A stretch of 64,000 bases of DNA from contig JAIXMP010000010.1 in NCBI GenBank assembly GCA_025677815.1, forward strand, positions 682,001 to 746,000, read 5' to 3'. Positions 11,760 to 22,975 of the stretch are shown here, piece by piece. Under the pieces are notes generated by a model, which was not told where the DNA came from, did not search any database, and saw nothing but the letters and a program-made list of their open reading frames with translations. This stretch comes from Phascolomyces articulosus (taxonomy: Eukaryota; Mucoromycota; Mucoromycetes; Mucorales; Lichtheimiaceae). Position 1 is the stretch's first letter, and every line of letters begins with the position of its first letter. Position numbers and translations under genes: made by a program.

Positions 11760-12332
11760 TTAGTAAAAACGATTAGGTGGGTATTGTGGAGGGTATGATC
11801 CAGGACCTCCAGGGGAGGTTGGTGGGTGTTGTTGATGACCATAAGGTGAATGTTGTTGTGAGTATTGTTGTAATGGATTGGGATAGGCATTATTATTTGG
11901 ATTCATGGATGGCAAGACAAAACCACCTGGGCCCATATTAGGTGGTGGTTGAGATGCTGGATAATAAGACTGTTGATGATGTTGTTGTGGAGTTTGTTGG
12001 TATGGGTATGCTTGTTGTGGCTGCTGATACGGTGATCCTCCAACTCCATTATAAGGTGGATAACCACCAGGTTGTTGTCCAGGATAATACTGTTGTGGTT
12101 GTTGTTGCTGTTGCAATGGTGGTGGTTGATTATTCAAGTTTACGCAAGAAAACCCACCTGGACCGGGTGATCCCGTACTAGAATTGGTGGTAGGAGAAGC
12201 AGGTGGATAAGATGAACCGTTATTATTTACAACATGATTATAGTTAGGAGCAGGACTATGATAGACACCATAACCATAATAACCATTTGAATTTTCCATT
12301 TTGTTATTGGGTAGCGTGGGTGTTGAAGGCAT
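11760..12332 (-). CDS. Q/P/Y/G-rich low-complexity protein
   Basis: One open frame of 190 aa, rich in Gln, Pro, Tyr, Gly and Asn, ending NRFY. The composition is prion-like and could support condensate or RNP behaviour. No folded domain or transmembrane segment is seen. It contains a single cysteine. An AG precedes the ATG by 3 bases, so a 5' non-coding exon upstream is possible. An (AT)n run follows the stop (11743-11758). It lies 247 bases upstream of the bHLH gene on the same strand. I considered whether the two form one gene, but the stop, the AT-run and the CT-rich leader of the bHLH gene argue for two. Confidence 0.6.
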   Translation of the reverse strand: MPSTPTLPNNKMENSNGYYGYGVYHSPAPNYNHVVNNNGSSYPPASPTTNSSTGSPGPGGFSCVNLNNQPPPLQQQQQPQQYYPGQQPGGYPPYNGVGGSPYQQPQQAYPYQQTPQQHHQQSYYPASQPPPNMGPGGFVLPSMNPNNNAYPNPLQQYSQQHSPYGHQQHPPTSPGGPGSYPPQYPPNRFY

Positions 12333-12726
12333 ATACTGTGTGTATTACAAGTTTTTTTTTTTATATGAATGAGAAAATAACCGAAAGAAAGGGGAATTAA
12401 AATTAAACTTGGCATTCTATTTTTTTTTTTATATAAATTCAAAAAAAACACTGTCATGATTCGCAACAAACAAAGAAGGTCCGATGATCCTGAGTCAGTT
12501 TACTGGTGTCACTCTAAATAAAAAAAAATGCTTGATTCATGTGCGTTGAATTGAGGGAGGAGATATTTCTTTTTCCTGAGCAACTTTTTTTTATTTTTGC
12601 TGCGTAATAACTCCTTATTCGTTATAATGTTTACATTTTCGGGTGACAATCCGGCCTTTTTATTATGCAAATGATCTCATTCTTCTTCAATTTTGGCTTA
12701 GCTTTTTTTTACACAAATATAAATAA

Positions 12727-12903
12727 ATGAGGATCAACGGAAACTCTTGTTTCTGCCAATTATCCTTTCACTGTGGCTGTTGTTGTCAAGATGATTATCA
12801 TCAAGAGGAAGACCATCATTTGATTACTGTTACGGATACTAACTTTAATTTACGTGATGAAGAATCTGATGAAACGAGTCAACAAGTTGAATGGATCGGT
12901 TAA
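12727..12903 (+). CDS. hypothetical 58-aa Cys-rich small ORF
   Basis: A complete ATG..TAA frame of 58 codons. The N-terminal third carries six cysteines (CFC and CGCCC clusters). The rest is acidic and rich in D, E, Q and H, a composition unlike random A+T-rich DNA. A TATA-like AATATAAATAA lies immediately upstream. No family is recognised. The cysteine cluster could be palmitoylated or bind metal. It may equally be a relic or the first exon of a longer gene, because a weak GT donor overlaps the stop. Confidence 0.3.
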   Translation: MRINGNSCFCQLSFHCGCCCQDDYHQEEDHHLITVTDTNFNLRDEESDETSQQVEWIG

Positions 12904-13289
12904 TGAAACCCATCTTTATACATTACCTGTACATTGTAGTGGTGTTTTTCCATTGGATTGTTTCATCATCTTATAAGTGCACATGTGGATCTGTGCATAG
13001 TAACAAAATAAAGGCATATAATACTCCCTATTCTTGAGTATATTAATTAATCTTATAAGGCATTAGAATGTTATTATTCAAATCCGTTAGTATTCTTAAA
13101 AGAATAAGTCAATAGTTGACTGAATAAACGAAAAAAAAAAAAAAGAATGCTGCGCATTTTTTGAATGATTCTCATTTGTAATAAGAAATTGAACTTCTTA
13201 ACTACAATAATCCGTAGTAAAGATTCCACGCTCATGATTTGATTATTTTACAATTATCTGATATCATGGATGATTAACGACTAGCTACA

Positions 13290-14100
13290 AAGATTTGATC
13301 CCTCATCCTTCCATGTTGAAAATGGTAGCAAATAAATTATAGGAAGTCTTAAAGGAAACTCATTCCTTTTTTGGAAAAGAATTTCGTGAAACAAATACCG
13401 ATCTGTTCACAATTAATCATAATGCGAAGCAGCAACAAAACATATATAGTAAGAAGATAAAGGTGATATGGAAGCAAAAGATGAAGGAATCATGTAATGG
13501 ATCTATCCATTAATGAGGAATTTATTTGATACATTATAGGTTCAAAGTTTTCATAGTGATGTATATGGATGTTTTTACATTGAATTGGACTGGTTGAAAC
13601 TATACGCCAAAGATCGCTTGATATATAGACTGTCCATCTTAAAGTTCACTCGGTATAGAAGCTCGTTGGTCATATATGGTGCCACATATACAGTTATACT
13701 ATAAGAAATAAAGGTTGTACTTGAAAGCATAAAGTGACGGTACTCAAGATAATCAAAACAGCATAGCTTGAAAGGTGAAAAATTTGAGGGTTTGATACAA
13801 AATTATACGTCGATGGTACTACTATCTGTGTATTTGAGGATAAAGATTCTGATGGTACGTAACGATACTGTTTTTTGGGTGGTAAAATGTGAGATGGGAA
13901 CCGCAGGATCTTCTTCTTTTTCTTCTTCTAAAGATATTTCAGTGTTGCTGAGATTATTAAAGGTTCTTTCTGCAATAGACACTTTCCAACAGTGGCTAAA
14001 TGTATCAGTGGCGAAATCTGTATTACAAAGTGGTCCCTACTATCGGTATACACTCATGTACTTGAGCTTCTTATACGTGTCACATACTCGGTGAGATTAC
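13290..14100 (+). pseudogene. possible decayed ORF zone
   Basis: Several coding-like segments follow each other in different frames. A stretch around 13350-13440 reads ETHSFFGKEFRETN. A frame at 13541-13705 has about 50 codons. A frame at 13768-14094 has 108 codons (ending near YYRYTLMYLSFLYVSHTR). They are interrupted by stops and show no consistent splice sites, which fits an old degraded gene of unknown family. I could not identify an ancestor. Confidence 0.2.
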
Positions 14101-15299
14101 TCAACATTTAAAATTAGTACTCGATTTTGGATGGTTATTCATATTAATATAATGTTTCTATTCATCTTAACAATAAAGTTCATCTTATCAGAGAATAGAT
14201 ATCCTCTGGTATATGCAATATGTTTACCAACGATGTATTTTGTTCACAAGTTCCAGAACATATCTTGCATGAAGGTCGGTATTTTGATTGACTCATCTGA
14301 CATTCCTCTGTTTGTTTGGTCATTTTTACCAACTTCAAAGCATCCTAATTCAACACTATTACCATCAGTATAAATTACATCCGTCCTTCTTCCATTTTAG
14401 CATTTTTCATCTGTTCGTTAGCAAATATTTTGCATTTGTTATTGGATTGCTAAACTTGATTTTTCCTTGCTATAAAAAATGTCATACAATCAAATTAGTG
14501 TTGAATATTTTATTTGTAAACGACCTCGCGTAATACATTTGAACAGAATCCAAACATTATTCCGTCTTGTAACCGTTTTTCTTCATGCCAGAAAAGCTCA
14601 AATTTTCTATGGCATTACATAAAAAGAAAAGCAATGAATCATCTTTTAAAATCGTGTTTTAGGTCGTCTGCAAATTGATGGGCTTCCTTAGCGTCATTTT
14701 ATAATATAAAGGATACTAACAGTGGTGTTATTCATGACCACATTTGTCAGTGATATATTATATTCACGGTTATCACTTATTTGTTATAAAAAGCATCGAC
14801 GAAAACTGAATGGGTGTATTCATCAGGTTGACCAAGGAAGCTATCCTATGTTTTTGTTTCTTTTTTTCCGGCCTTTGTGAATATGTCACCCTATTTCGAA
14901 TTACCTAAATTAAGAATCAATTGTTGGTTGTATGAGCTAGTAAAAACTCAATGAGATTAATGGACTAGTAAAGGATGCTTCGTGTAAATTTATGCTTTAC
15001 ATACATAAAAAGAGGTAATTAATTAAACAACATCAATAGTTGAATATCTAAAATGTGTTGCTTTCATTTTATATTTTCAAGCCGCAGTGAAAAACGATAT
15101 GTAGCTCGGTATCCATTAAGGTGAAGAGGACATGATCCATCAGTAGAAAGCTTATTGCAATATTAGACTGGAAGAAGGGAGGTGTGTATTGGGAACTCCG
15201 ATTTACGCAAAGCAACTCGTTTTTTTAAGGATAAGTGATTCTTTTCAACTTTTACTTTTTCTTCGCTTTTTATTTTCGCTCTTACACAGACACAGACAC

Positions 15300-16253
15300 A
15301 TGGCAGTATCACTTTTAGCATACGTTGTGACATTTTTTGTTTTTCTTTGCAATTACGCATTAACCATTGCTGCATTAGTCATGCCAAAATGGTAAGTTTG
15401 CACCTTTTATGCCAATAATGCCAAGGTTTTTTTTTTTTTTTTTTTTTGTTACGGCTCTGGGTCTCACTGAAAACGGGTGTTTTTTTAGGTTATCCTTTAT
15501 TGCACCTATGCCTTTATATATGGAAACAGACTATGGATTATTCCGGTTATGTCGAAGGTAAAGTAACGTACTATGGATTTTTTTTATATATGAAAAGTGA
15601 TTGTTGACAACTCTTCCTATTTCCATTAATCAAATAGTTTCACACGAGACTGTCGACCATTTCCTGCAGAGGATCAAGGGGATTGTAGTGAAGGTAATAC
15701 TCTTTTATAAGAAAGAAAAAAGAAAGGGATGACATATTTAATTTACTGATTATTTCTTTTTTCAAATATATAGATGGATTTTGCGAATTATGGTAAAATA
15801 TCAAGTTGGAATATGATATGAATTGGGATTGGATGCGATTTTATATATATTGTGTGTATGGGGTGAATAAGGTGGAATTGGGAATACTGACCCATTTATT
15901 TATCAAATTGTTTCAGGCGTGCTGCAGCTGCGGGTATGGTATTAGCTGCCATTTTAGGTGGTCTGACGATTCTTGCATTATTAGGTACAATGTGTAGTAG
16001 TCGACGAAAACGCGCACGGGCATGGGTAACATTATCAGGACTTTTTGTTCTTCATGCTATTCCACAAGCTTTTTCAATGGGTGTGATTGCCTATCTTTTC
16101 AATTCAAGTGCCACATTTTACGTTGGAACACGATATAATTTTTCATTTATTATTTGTACCATTAGTTGGTGCTTTAGTATTTTCCTTGCTGCTGTTTTAT
16201 CACTGATTGCTATATTAAGTCCTCCCGAATATGCTTACCAACCCATCAACTAA
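15300..16253 (+). CDS. four-span membrane protein, claudin/SUR7-PalI-like
   Basis: Five exons: 15300-15391, 15489-15557, 15638-15693, 15774-15792, 15917-16253, giving 190 aa with exact frame closure. Membrane spans are near residues 5-27, 82-102, 115-140 and 150-175. The first extracellular loop carries four cysteines (DCRPF, DCSED, FCELW). This layout of a long Cys-containing loop after span 1 and three further spans matches the fungal SUR7/PalI and claudin-like group, which sit in the plasma membrane and act in cell-wall or pH signalling. The exact subfamily is not resolved. One exon is only 19 bases long. Confidence 0.7.
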
Positions 16254-16499
16254 ACCAATTTATCCCTCCATAGTAGTCACTGCATCGTGTACAATTTCAC
16301 TTTTCTTCTCACTCTCTTTTTTCTTACTGTTTTCTGTGTCTTTTCTTCTTTTGAAATCAAAAGAGATAGTGGATAACCCAATCAATTGTCACTAAAGCTT
16401 TTTATAGTAACTTTTTTTTTTACAATTCTGTGGGATTTTTATTTTGGGGGAAAAACGCATTCGACAATAATGGGATAAATATACATGACTTCTTTTTTT

Positions 16500-17688
16500 T
16501 TATTTGGAGGGCATTTCCAAATTGAAAATTTTCAATGCATTTCTACCCAAAATTCCTTTCACTATCTCTTCATCCAATCCTGCACCAGCAATAGCAGTCA
16601 AATTACTATCAACCGACATCCATCGAGCATCTTTAGATTCCAAGGGAGGGAAAAATGGATGATCCGTACCAAACATCATTTGACTTGGATCCACAAAATC
16701 AGCAGTGGCCTTGACACCTGTGGCATGATAAATCACTGCATCAAAGTAAAGTTTCTTGAGATAATAAGAAGGAGGATGATTGAGTTTAGATGCTACCGCA
16801 GGATCATGCGCGACGCAGGAATCAATACGTCCTGCAAGGAAAGGTAGTGTACCACCTGAATGAGCAAGTAGCATTTTGAGGTCCGGTACTCGGTCGAAGA
16901 TGCCTGACAAGATAAGACGTGCAATCGCGTAGGTTGTTTCAAAAGGGAATCCTAAAGCCAAAGCAAGTGAATGACCCGCATCCATATTGCCAGAAGTCGG
17001 TAAATTCACACCATAATGAGGATGTAAAAATATGACCAAGTTGTGTTTTGCAATGGCTTCATACAAAGGTTCTAATGCTGGATCATCCAATCCTTTCCCA
17101 CAACCCCATGTACCCATAATCACACCTTTCATTCTTGGTAACGCAGCGATCCGTTCCACTTCAGCAACTGATCCTTCCACTGACGACAAGGGCAAGGTGC
17201 CTAATCCATACAAACGGCCGTGTGTAATGGGATCTTGACACATGTTTTCCATGGACACGTTTAATCGGCGGGCTAAATCGAAGGTTTCTTCGGTAGGGGG
17301 TAAGAAATCAATCCATGGGTTGGCTAAACTGATTACTGAGATATCAATATTGTGTTTGTCCATAAATGCTAGTTTCTCACGCACATCATAGTAGGCTGGA
17401 CCCACAGGGCGACCGTTCTTGGTGGATTCTCCTTTGTCTTCATCTGGTAAAATAATCAAACGTTCATCTTGTCCTTCTTCCAGAGGAGGTAATACGCGTG
17501 GTACTTGTTCACGTTTACGAAGTAACTCAAGGTATTCAGGCAAGTAAACGTGGGTATGGATATCGACAAGGCTATATTATATATTTTTAATTTCGGGCAG
17601 AATCAATAACCCACTACTTTATATTTGTTGGGAAAACACTGTCTTCATCTAGTTTTAGCTCACTTATTTACCATTTATCTTGGGTCAT
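16500..17688 (-). CDS. ACMSD-family amidohydrolase/decarboxylase
   Basis: Two exons on the minus strand: 17672-17688 (17 bases, MTQDK plus part of a Cys codon) and 16500-17571, giving 362 aa. The splice restores VDIHTH at the N-terminus, the metal-binding HxH of the family (His11, His13). Other metal or active-site signatures are HPHYG (His189), AHSGG (His243) and GTDHPF (Asp309). This is the set seen in 2-amino-3-carboxymuconate-6-semialdehyde decarboxylase and its fungal relatives such as 6-methylsalicylate and 5-carboxyvanillate-type decarboxylases. The expected role is zinc-dependent non-oxidative decarboxylation or hydrolysis of a small aromatic or dienoic acid in the cytosol. The substrate cannot be read from the sequence. 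Confidence 0.88.
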
Positions 17689-19106
17689 ATTTATATATCT
17701 ATCACGAAAAAGAACTAAAGAAAAAGAGAAACTGTGGAAAAAATCGATGAAAATGAAAAAAAAAGGAAAATGTGTGATCAAAATAAATATGCATTGTTTC
17801 TCTTTATAAATAACCTTTCGCACGTAGCACATAAGCTAAAGGGATTGCATGTATAATATATAATATAAACAAATTCACACCAAGTACGTGGGATATACGA
17901 CAATTTATAGCCTGTATTTACATTCTCTAATTGGATAGGCGTATGCCAAAATACTATTTTGATAACGATATCACTATTTCTTATCACCCTTTATTTTTCT
18001 TTCTCATTTTCCGTTATCATTTCATATATTTATTTGGCAATTGCAAATTTAGCTTTCATACATTATTATTGTTATGGTTACTATTATTTGAATGTATTAT
18101 CATTTAAGATATGTATTTATTAAAAAACAGTGTATTTGAATGAACGAATGTAAGGCACACTATTCAACTTTTATCTGTTTTTTGAGGTAATAGTGGTTTT
18201 TAACTCAGCTACGATGATGTAAACATTATATTGGTAGTAACATCTATAGCTGTTATGATCGTCCACTGACAAGTAGACACAATACGTTATCAATTGGATT
18301 GATGATTAAAATTAGGAGCTACTTATCATTTATTTAAAAAATTTGATTGAATCATTCCTTTTTTTCACCTCTACCAGTAAATTTAATTTTCAGGCATATC
18401 TGTTGTTGTGGGGTCACAAATAGAAGAATAACTCAGTCCAACAAGAAGTCCTCATGTAAGAATCCTTGATATTATATATATATATATATATATGTCTAGA
18501 CTATACATAAAGCATCATAACCCTATCCAAAACCATAGGTAATTGTGGTAAATCCACTTTCACATGATGATTTTCTTAGTCTGTTGCTGTGGATCTGCTC
18601 CAAGTAATGATCTTGATTATAAAGAATGATTATCTGTTCAGAGGATTCGATTATGTATTTCTAAAATAGTTTTTTTTTATGTGAATTAAGCACAATAGAT
18701 GCAAAGCTATGGTTATAAAGGATACTCTATTTTTTTTGTTATTATGGAGTATATAATATTGGGACAGAAACAACAAGTTCGTGTTACAGCCTTTCATTGC
18801 CAGTGTACCTGATTTGATAAGTATTAGAGAAAAATAAGAATTTTAGTTACGACCAATGTATACTTCTTTTATCTAAACATGTCAAGTAATTTTCTTTCAA
18901 AATATATTGACATCTCTTTACATTGGGAAGCATAAATATAAATCTATCAAATAGACGCGTGATTTTTTTTTTGCCATATCATCATCAGATAAAAAAATAT
19001 GGAAACAGCAGAAACAGTCACCTGAAAATTGCACCTATCCCAGGCCAGGTACAAACAAAAAAAAAACACCTCCCTTCTCCTTAACAACTCTCTTATATAT
19101 TACCCA
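17689..19106. other. intergenic, no gene seen
   Basis: A shared upstream region for two divergent genes. It contains an (AT)n run near 18473-18492 and short frames only. No RNA gene was recognised. Confidence 0.5.
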
Positions 19107-19805
19107 ATGGCTTCCCGCGTCTTGTTCAACTCTCAATTGGCTACTGCTGCTAAACGTGCTGCTGTTCGTTTCCAATCTACCTCTGCTGCTGGTGCCGAAT
19201 TTGCTGCTCAACGTGAAGCTGTCAAGGCCCATGCTGGTCGTACGTATAATGGTCTAATATTATTATCATTTTACTGCCTAATCATATCAAAACAAAAACG
19301 CACGATTATTTGCATTGGTCTAATTTTTCATTTTAATTCATTTAGCTGCTGCCGATACCTGGAAGAAGATCAGTATCTTTGTTTGCATTCCTGCGTATGT
19401 ACATTAAATTTTTTTTCGAGAATTTATTATGGGCGCGCGCGTTTTTTTTTTTTTTTTTTTTTTGATTTTCAGGTCTCTCCCCCAACAATTAGAGAGAAAA
19501 AAAAAGCTAATCTCGCATTTGAATACTTCATCAAAAAATTAGTCTCCTTGCTGTCAGCGTCAACGCATACAACCTTGCCGTTGCCCACGAAGAACACTTG
19601 GAACATCATCCCCGTGAATACGTCAAGTACCCTTACATCAACATCCGCACCAAGGTCAGTAGATAATATGTTTTAAGTTTTTATTTTTTCGATTGGGCGT
19701 ACTGATTTGGAAATCCTTTTTAATTTTATATCTGTACAGGACTTCTTCTGGGGTAAGGAATCTTTGATCTTTAACCCCAAGGTCAACTTCTCTGCCGAAG
19801 AATAA
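19107..19805 (+). CDS. COX13: cytochrome c oxidase subunit 6A (COX13)
   Basis: Four exons: 19107-19239, 19346-19394, 19543-19654, 19740-19805, giving 119 aa. The N-terminus (MASRVLFNSQLATAAKRAAVRFQST) is a mitochondrial presequence rich in Arg, Ala and Ser. The mature part has the family hallmarks: DTWKKISIFVCIPA, a single membrane span, VNAYNLAVAHEEHLEHH, and the end FFWGKESLIFNPKVN. It is a nuclear-encoded accessory subunit of complex IV in the inner membrane. The first donor is ambiguous (19237 or 19240); I chose GTACGT at 19240. Both choices keep frame. The third exon starts at 19543, because the later AG at 19557 would delete part of the membrane span. Confidence 0.9.
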
Positions 19806-21178
19806 ATCAATTCGACGATAGATTATTACACACCTGTATAGAAGATTTTTTTAAAAAAAAGAGAGAGAGAGTAGATTTGTACCCATCTAGAATTCCATCC
19901 TTTTTGTACTAATAATAAACTATAAAGCCATTTCAAAAAGAATGTTTCGAGTCTGTCCTGAATATTCATGAGAGAAGGTGTGGGTATGTGTCTTGGCATA
20001 GAGTTTTTTTTTTGGGTAACTAAATGTAATAATAACAATGACAATCCACCATTCATGGTAACCTGGGAATTTTTGTCCTGGTAACCCTTCTCGGAACTCG
20101 ATAAAAAAACCATCACCATGTGAATGCATAATCATATATCATCTCAAAGGGAAAAAAAACGAAAAAGAAAACTTACACAACATGGAGAACGAAGAAGACA
20201 AATCAGAAATAGATTGCTTAGTTAATTACTCAAATATTGGAAATCCATGATAGACGTTCATACTATCTCAATGGATTAAAAAGTGACATCGCTAATACGT
20301 GATATATTATGGAACATCATCATTGTTGTGTTGTGGTCTATGCGTATTGCGCTCCGATGAATTAATCAGAATAAATTCAGGGCAAAAACCAGACTAAATG
20401 TGAAATATGTTGTGACATTAAAAAAAAAAAGGTATCATCCAAAAAACAAAAATGGTGGGAAAAAAACAAAGAATCTGATTCTGTCTTTATATCCGCCTAA
20501 TTCAAGGGGTTTTTTGGATAAGTTGGGGGAGAAGAGAAAGAGAAGAAGTGCAAGAGAGTCTATAAGCTATTTCAACAATAAGTGTATTTATCACTAGATA
20601 CATAATAATAGTTAATAAGAATGAGCAGAACAGGTTTTTTTATCAGAAGAAAAATTCACATTTATGCTATAATTGTCTTTTTTTGGATTAAAAAATAAAA
20701 AAAGAACAAACGAATAGGTTAAGGTTAATTCCGGGCTTTTCGTCGGGTAGTATTATTCTTATTTCTATTATATCATCAATTATTACGTATATATATGTAT
20801 GTATATAATATATGTATAATATGTATAATAAAATTAGATATAAATGTTACGTATTATTGAAACAAAATGAAATATCTAAAAAATAATAACAATAATGATG
20901 ATGTACAACAAAAAAAAAGTGAATTTTTTAACGTTCCAGGCTTGGTAACACATTAAGTGAACAAAATAGGTAATTAAAGAATTTCAATTGTGATATGGGC
21001 TAAAATGCATGATGAAGAATAATAAAAATATCCCACCGAAAAAAATATTCCCCTCTTTTTTTTCTTTCTCTTTCTCACTTTTTTTTCCCTATTTTCTTCT
21101 TGTTATTTCTCACCTTTTCATTCATTCCTTTCTCTTCTTTTTATATATACGTATTATACACATAAAACAACCTCTCTC
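19806..21178. other. intergenic, no gene seen
   Basis: Poly-A/T blocks, an alternating AT/GTAT run near 20788-20830, and a long CT-rich leader (21040-21170) before the next ATG. No RNA gene or long ORF is supported. Confidence 0.5.
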
Positions 21179-22279
21179 ATGTTTGCATCAATTTCAACCA
21201 TACAACCTTCAATAGATGACAGTGAAAAGTTATCATTATTACATCATCCACCTAAACAATTACCTTATAAACGTTGGATCAAATTTTCATGTATATTTTT
21301 ACTTGCTGTAAACTTTGTTTTCCAATATTACATACATCCATATATGCACAAGCATGAAAACGCGTTTTTATTTACATAACATACATAAAGAATCTATGGA
21401 ATTAAATGTATACTTCTTTGCTTTTCTATATTTATATATAAAATACAGTTTGCGGTCTCATCCATCACGTTGTATTCTCTCCGGTATTGTTCCACACATC
21501 AATGTATGATGTATAGACCAAGTAGAACAGATGGTATCACTGTAGTTCCTTCTATAGGATTACATCTGGATTCATTTCATCTTCTTTTCGCACTAGTATA
21601 TGCTTTCTTATTAGCTGTCACCATTGCTTTACGAGGTAAAACACATTGGGTAAGAAAAACAACAGAAATCATTCAATTTTTTTTAAATTAATTTATATCA
21701 TTCATGAAATTATATATACTGATAAAATGTATGAAAGTATGTCATGCCATTACTTGTGTTTGTTGGATTCCAGTTTAGTGTATCCACTTATAATTTATTA
21801 TTGGATGGCAATGGATATATCCTTGAACAATTAGATGATTCATGGCAACGTGCTTATGAAAGTGAACAGGATGCTATTTTATTGGAACAATTACAGACAC
21901 GTTTACAATGTCAAGGATTTTCTGATCGACTGGATCGAAATATATTTCTTTCTTCTCAACAAAACAACACAAATGATGATATAATAGAACCATGTTTAGG
22001 TAGATTGATATCATTATTTGGACAAGGTATCTATGCATGGGGAATTGCATTATGGGTACTCAAGTTGATACAGGTAAAATAAATGGAAATTTAAATTATT
22101 GTTTCAAGACAAAAATTAGGGTATGCGCGCACATACATTCTTTTTTTCTAATCAAAAAGCCTACAAAATAGATGATTGGATTATTGGGTTGTTATTCTAT
22201 CTATCTCCGAATGGATCAACAAACGAATGACATTGAAGGAGGGCCCACGGTGCACGAGAAGAACAAGTGTGCCACATAA
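21179..22279 (+). CDS. tetraspanin-like four-span membrane protein
   Basis: Four exons, all splitting between codons: 21179-21307, 21449-21649, 21738-22073, 22172-22279, giving 257 aa. Hydrophobic spans lie near residues 34-54, 86-104, 111-131 and 201-232. Between spans 3 and 4 is a large hydrophilic loop of about 70 residues with QCQGF and PC cysteines. Both termini are predicted to face the cytosol. This is the topology of tetraspanins, but the canonical CCG triplet is replaced by CQG, so I call it tetraspanin-like. Fungal tetraspanins act in polarised growth and penetration; the role here is unknown. No other family fits better. Confidence 0.6.
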
Positions 22280-22975
22280 AACTTTTTTACATATACAAAT
22301 ACCACAAAAAAAAAACGAAGATCAAATTTTACTTCTAACCTTTTTCATCACCTCTCTCTCTTGTCTTCTTTTTCTCTTATTATATATCTGTTTCTATTTT
22401 CTACTTGTAAATGTTTTTTTTTCTCATTTTCTTATATATATTGAATTATAAAAATCAGCCGCTGGATCTGGCTACAATTATAAATGTTCCTTTTTTCATA
22501 ATATATAATTATATATATCAACGTAATAAACTATATAGATGAAGAAACTCATCACTTTCCTATGCAAAAGAAAAAAAGAAAAAGAAAATAACAATCAACA
22601 ACAACCCTTAAAAGAATATTTGCAAAGTATTTTGTGTGTGTGAGTGTTCATGTGTATATAATAATATGTATGTTTGTGTGTGTGTGTGTGTGTGTTTGTG
22701 TTTGTACGCAGGAATGCCAAAAAAAAAGAAGAAAGGAAAATATCAACAAAAGGTAGAATGGAATAAGAAAAAAAAAGAATACGAGAAAAATAAAATAAAA
22801 TCGTGCGTATGGGTTCGTATGTGTGTTGTGTATGTGTGTTTGTTTTGTGTGGGATGTGCTTTTTAAGCTATTTTATCATCAGATATTATGTTAGTTTTTT
22901 ATATAACATTCGATTTGAATTGAATCAACATACCATTCTATCTCTCTCTTCTTCTCCCCCCCAAAAAAAACATAA
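22280..22975. other. intergenic low-complexity DNA
   Basis: T/CT tracts, AT-rich DNA, a (TG)n microsatellite (22674-22695) and a second GT-rich patch near 22815-22860. It separates two convergent genes. Confidence 0.6.

Larger units (their letters stand above)
12333..15299. other. gene-poor stretch
   Basis: It contains a small ORF at 12727-12903 and a zone of broken open frames at about 13290-14100 (see separate entries). The rest (14100-15299) shows only short frames. A TGAGTCA heptamer occurs near 12490. The last 100 bases before 15300 are T/C-rich and are likely the leader of the next gene. Confidence 0.5.

Noticed and set aside
11231..12332. bHLH and Q/P-rich frames as one gene
   Set aside because: A stop, an AT run and a separate CT-rich leader lie between them, and no in-frame splice was found.
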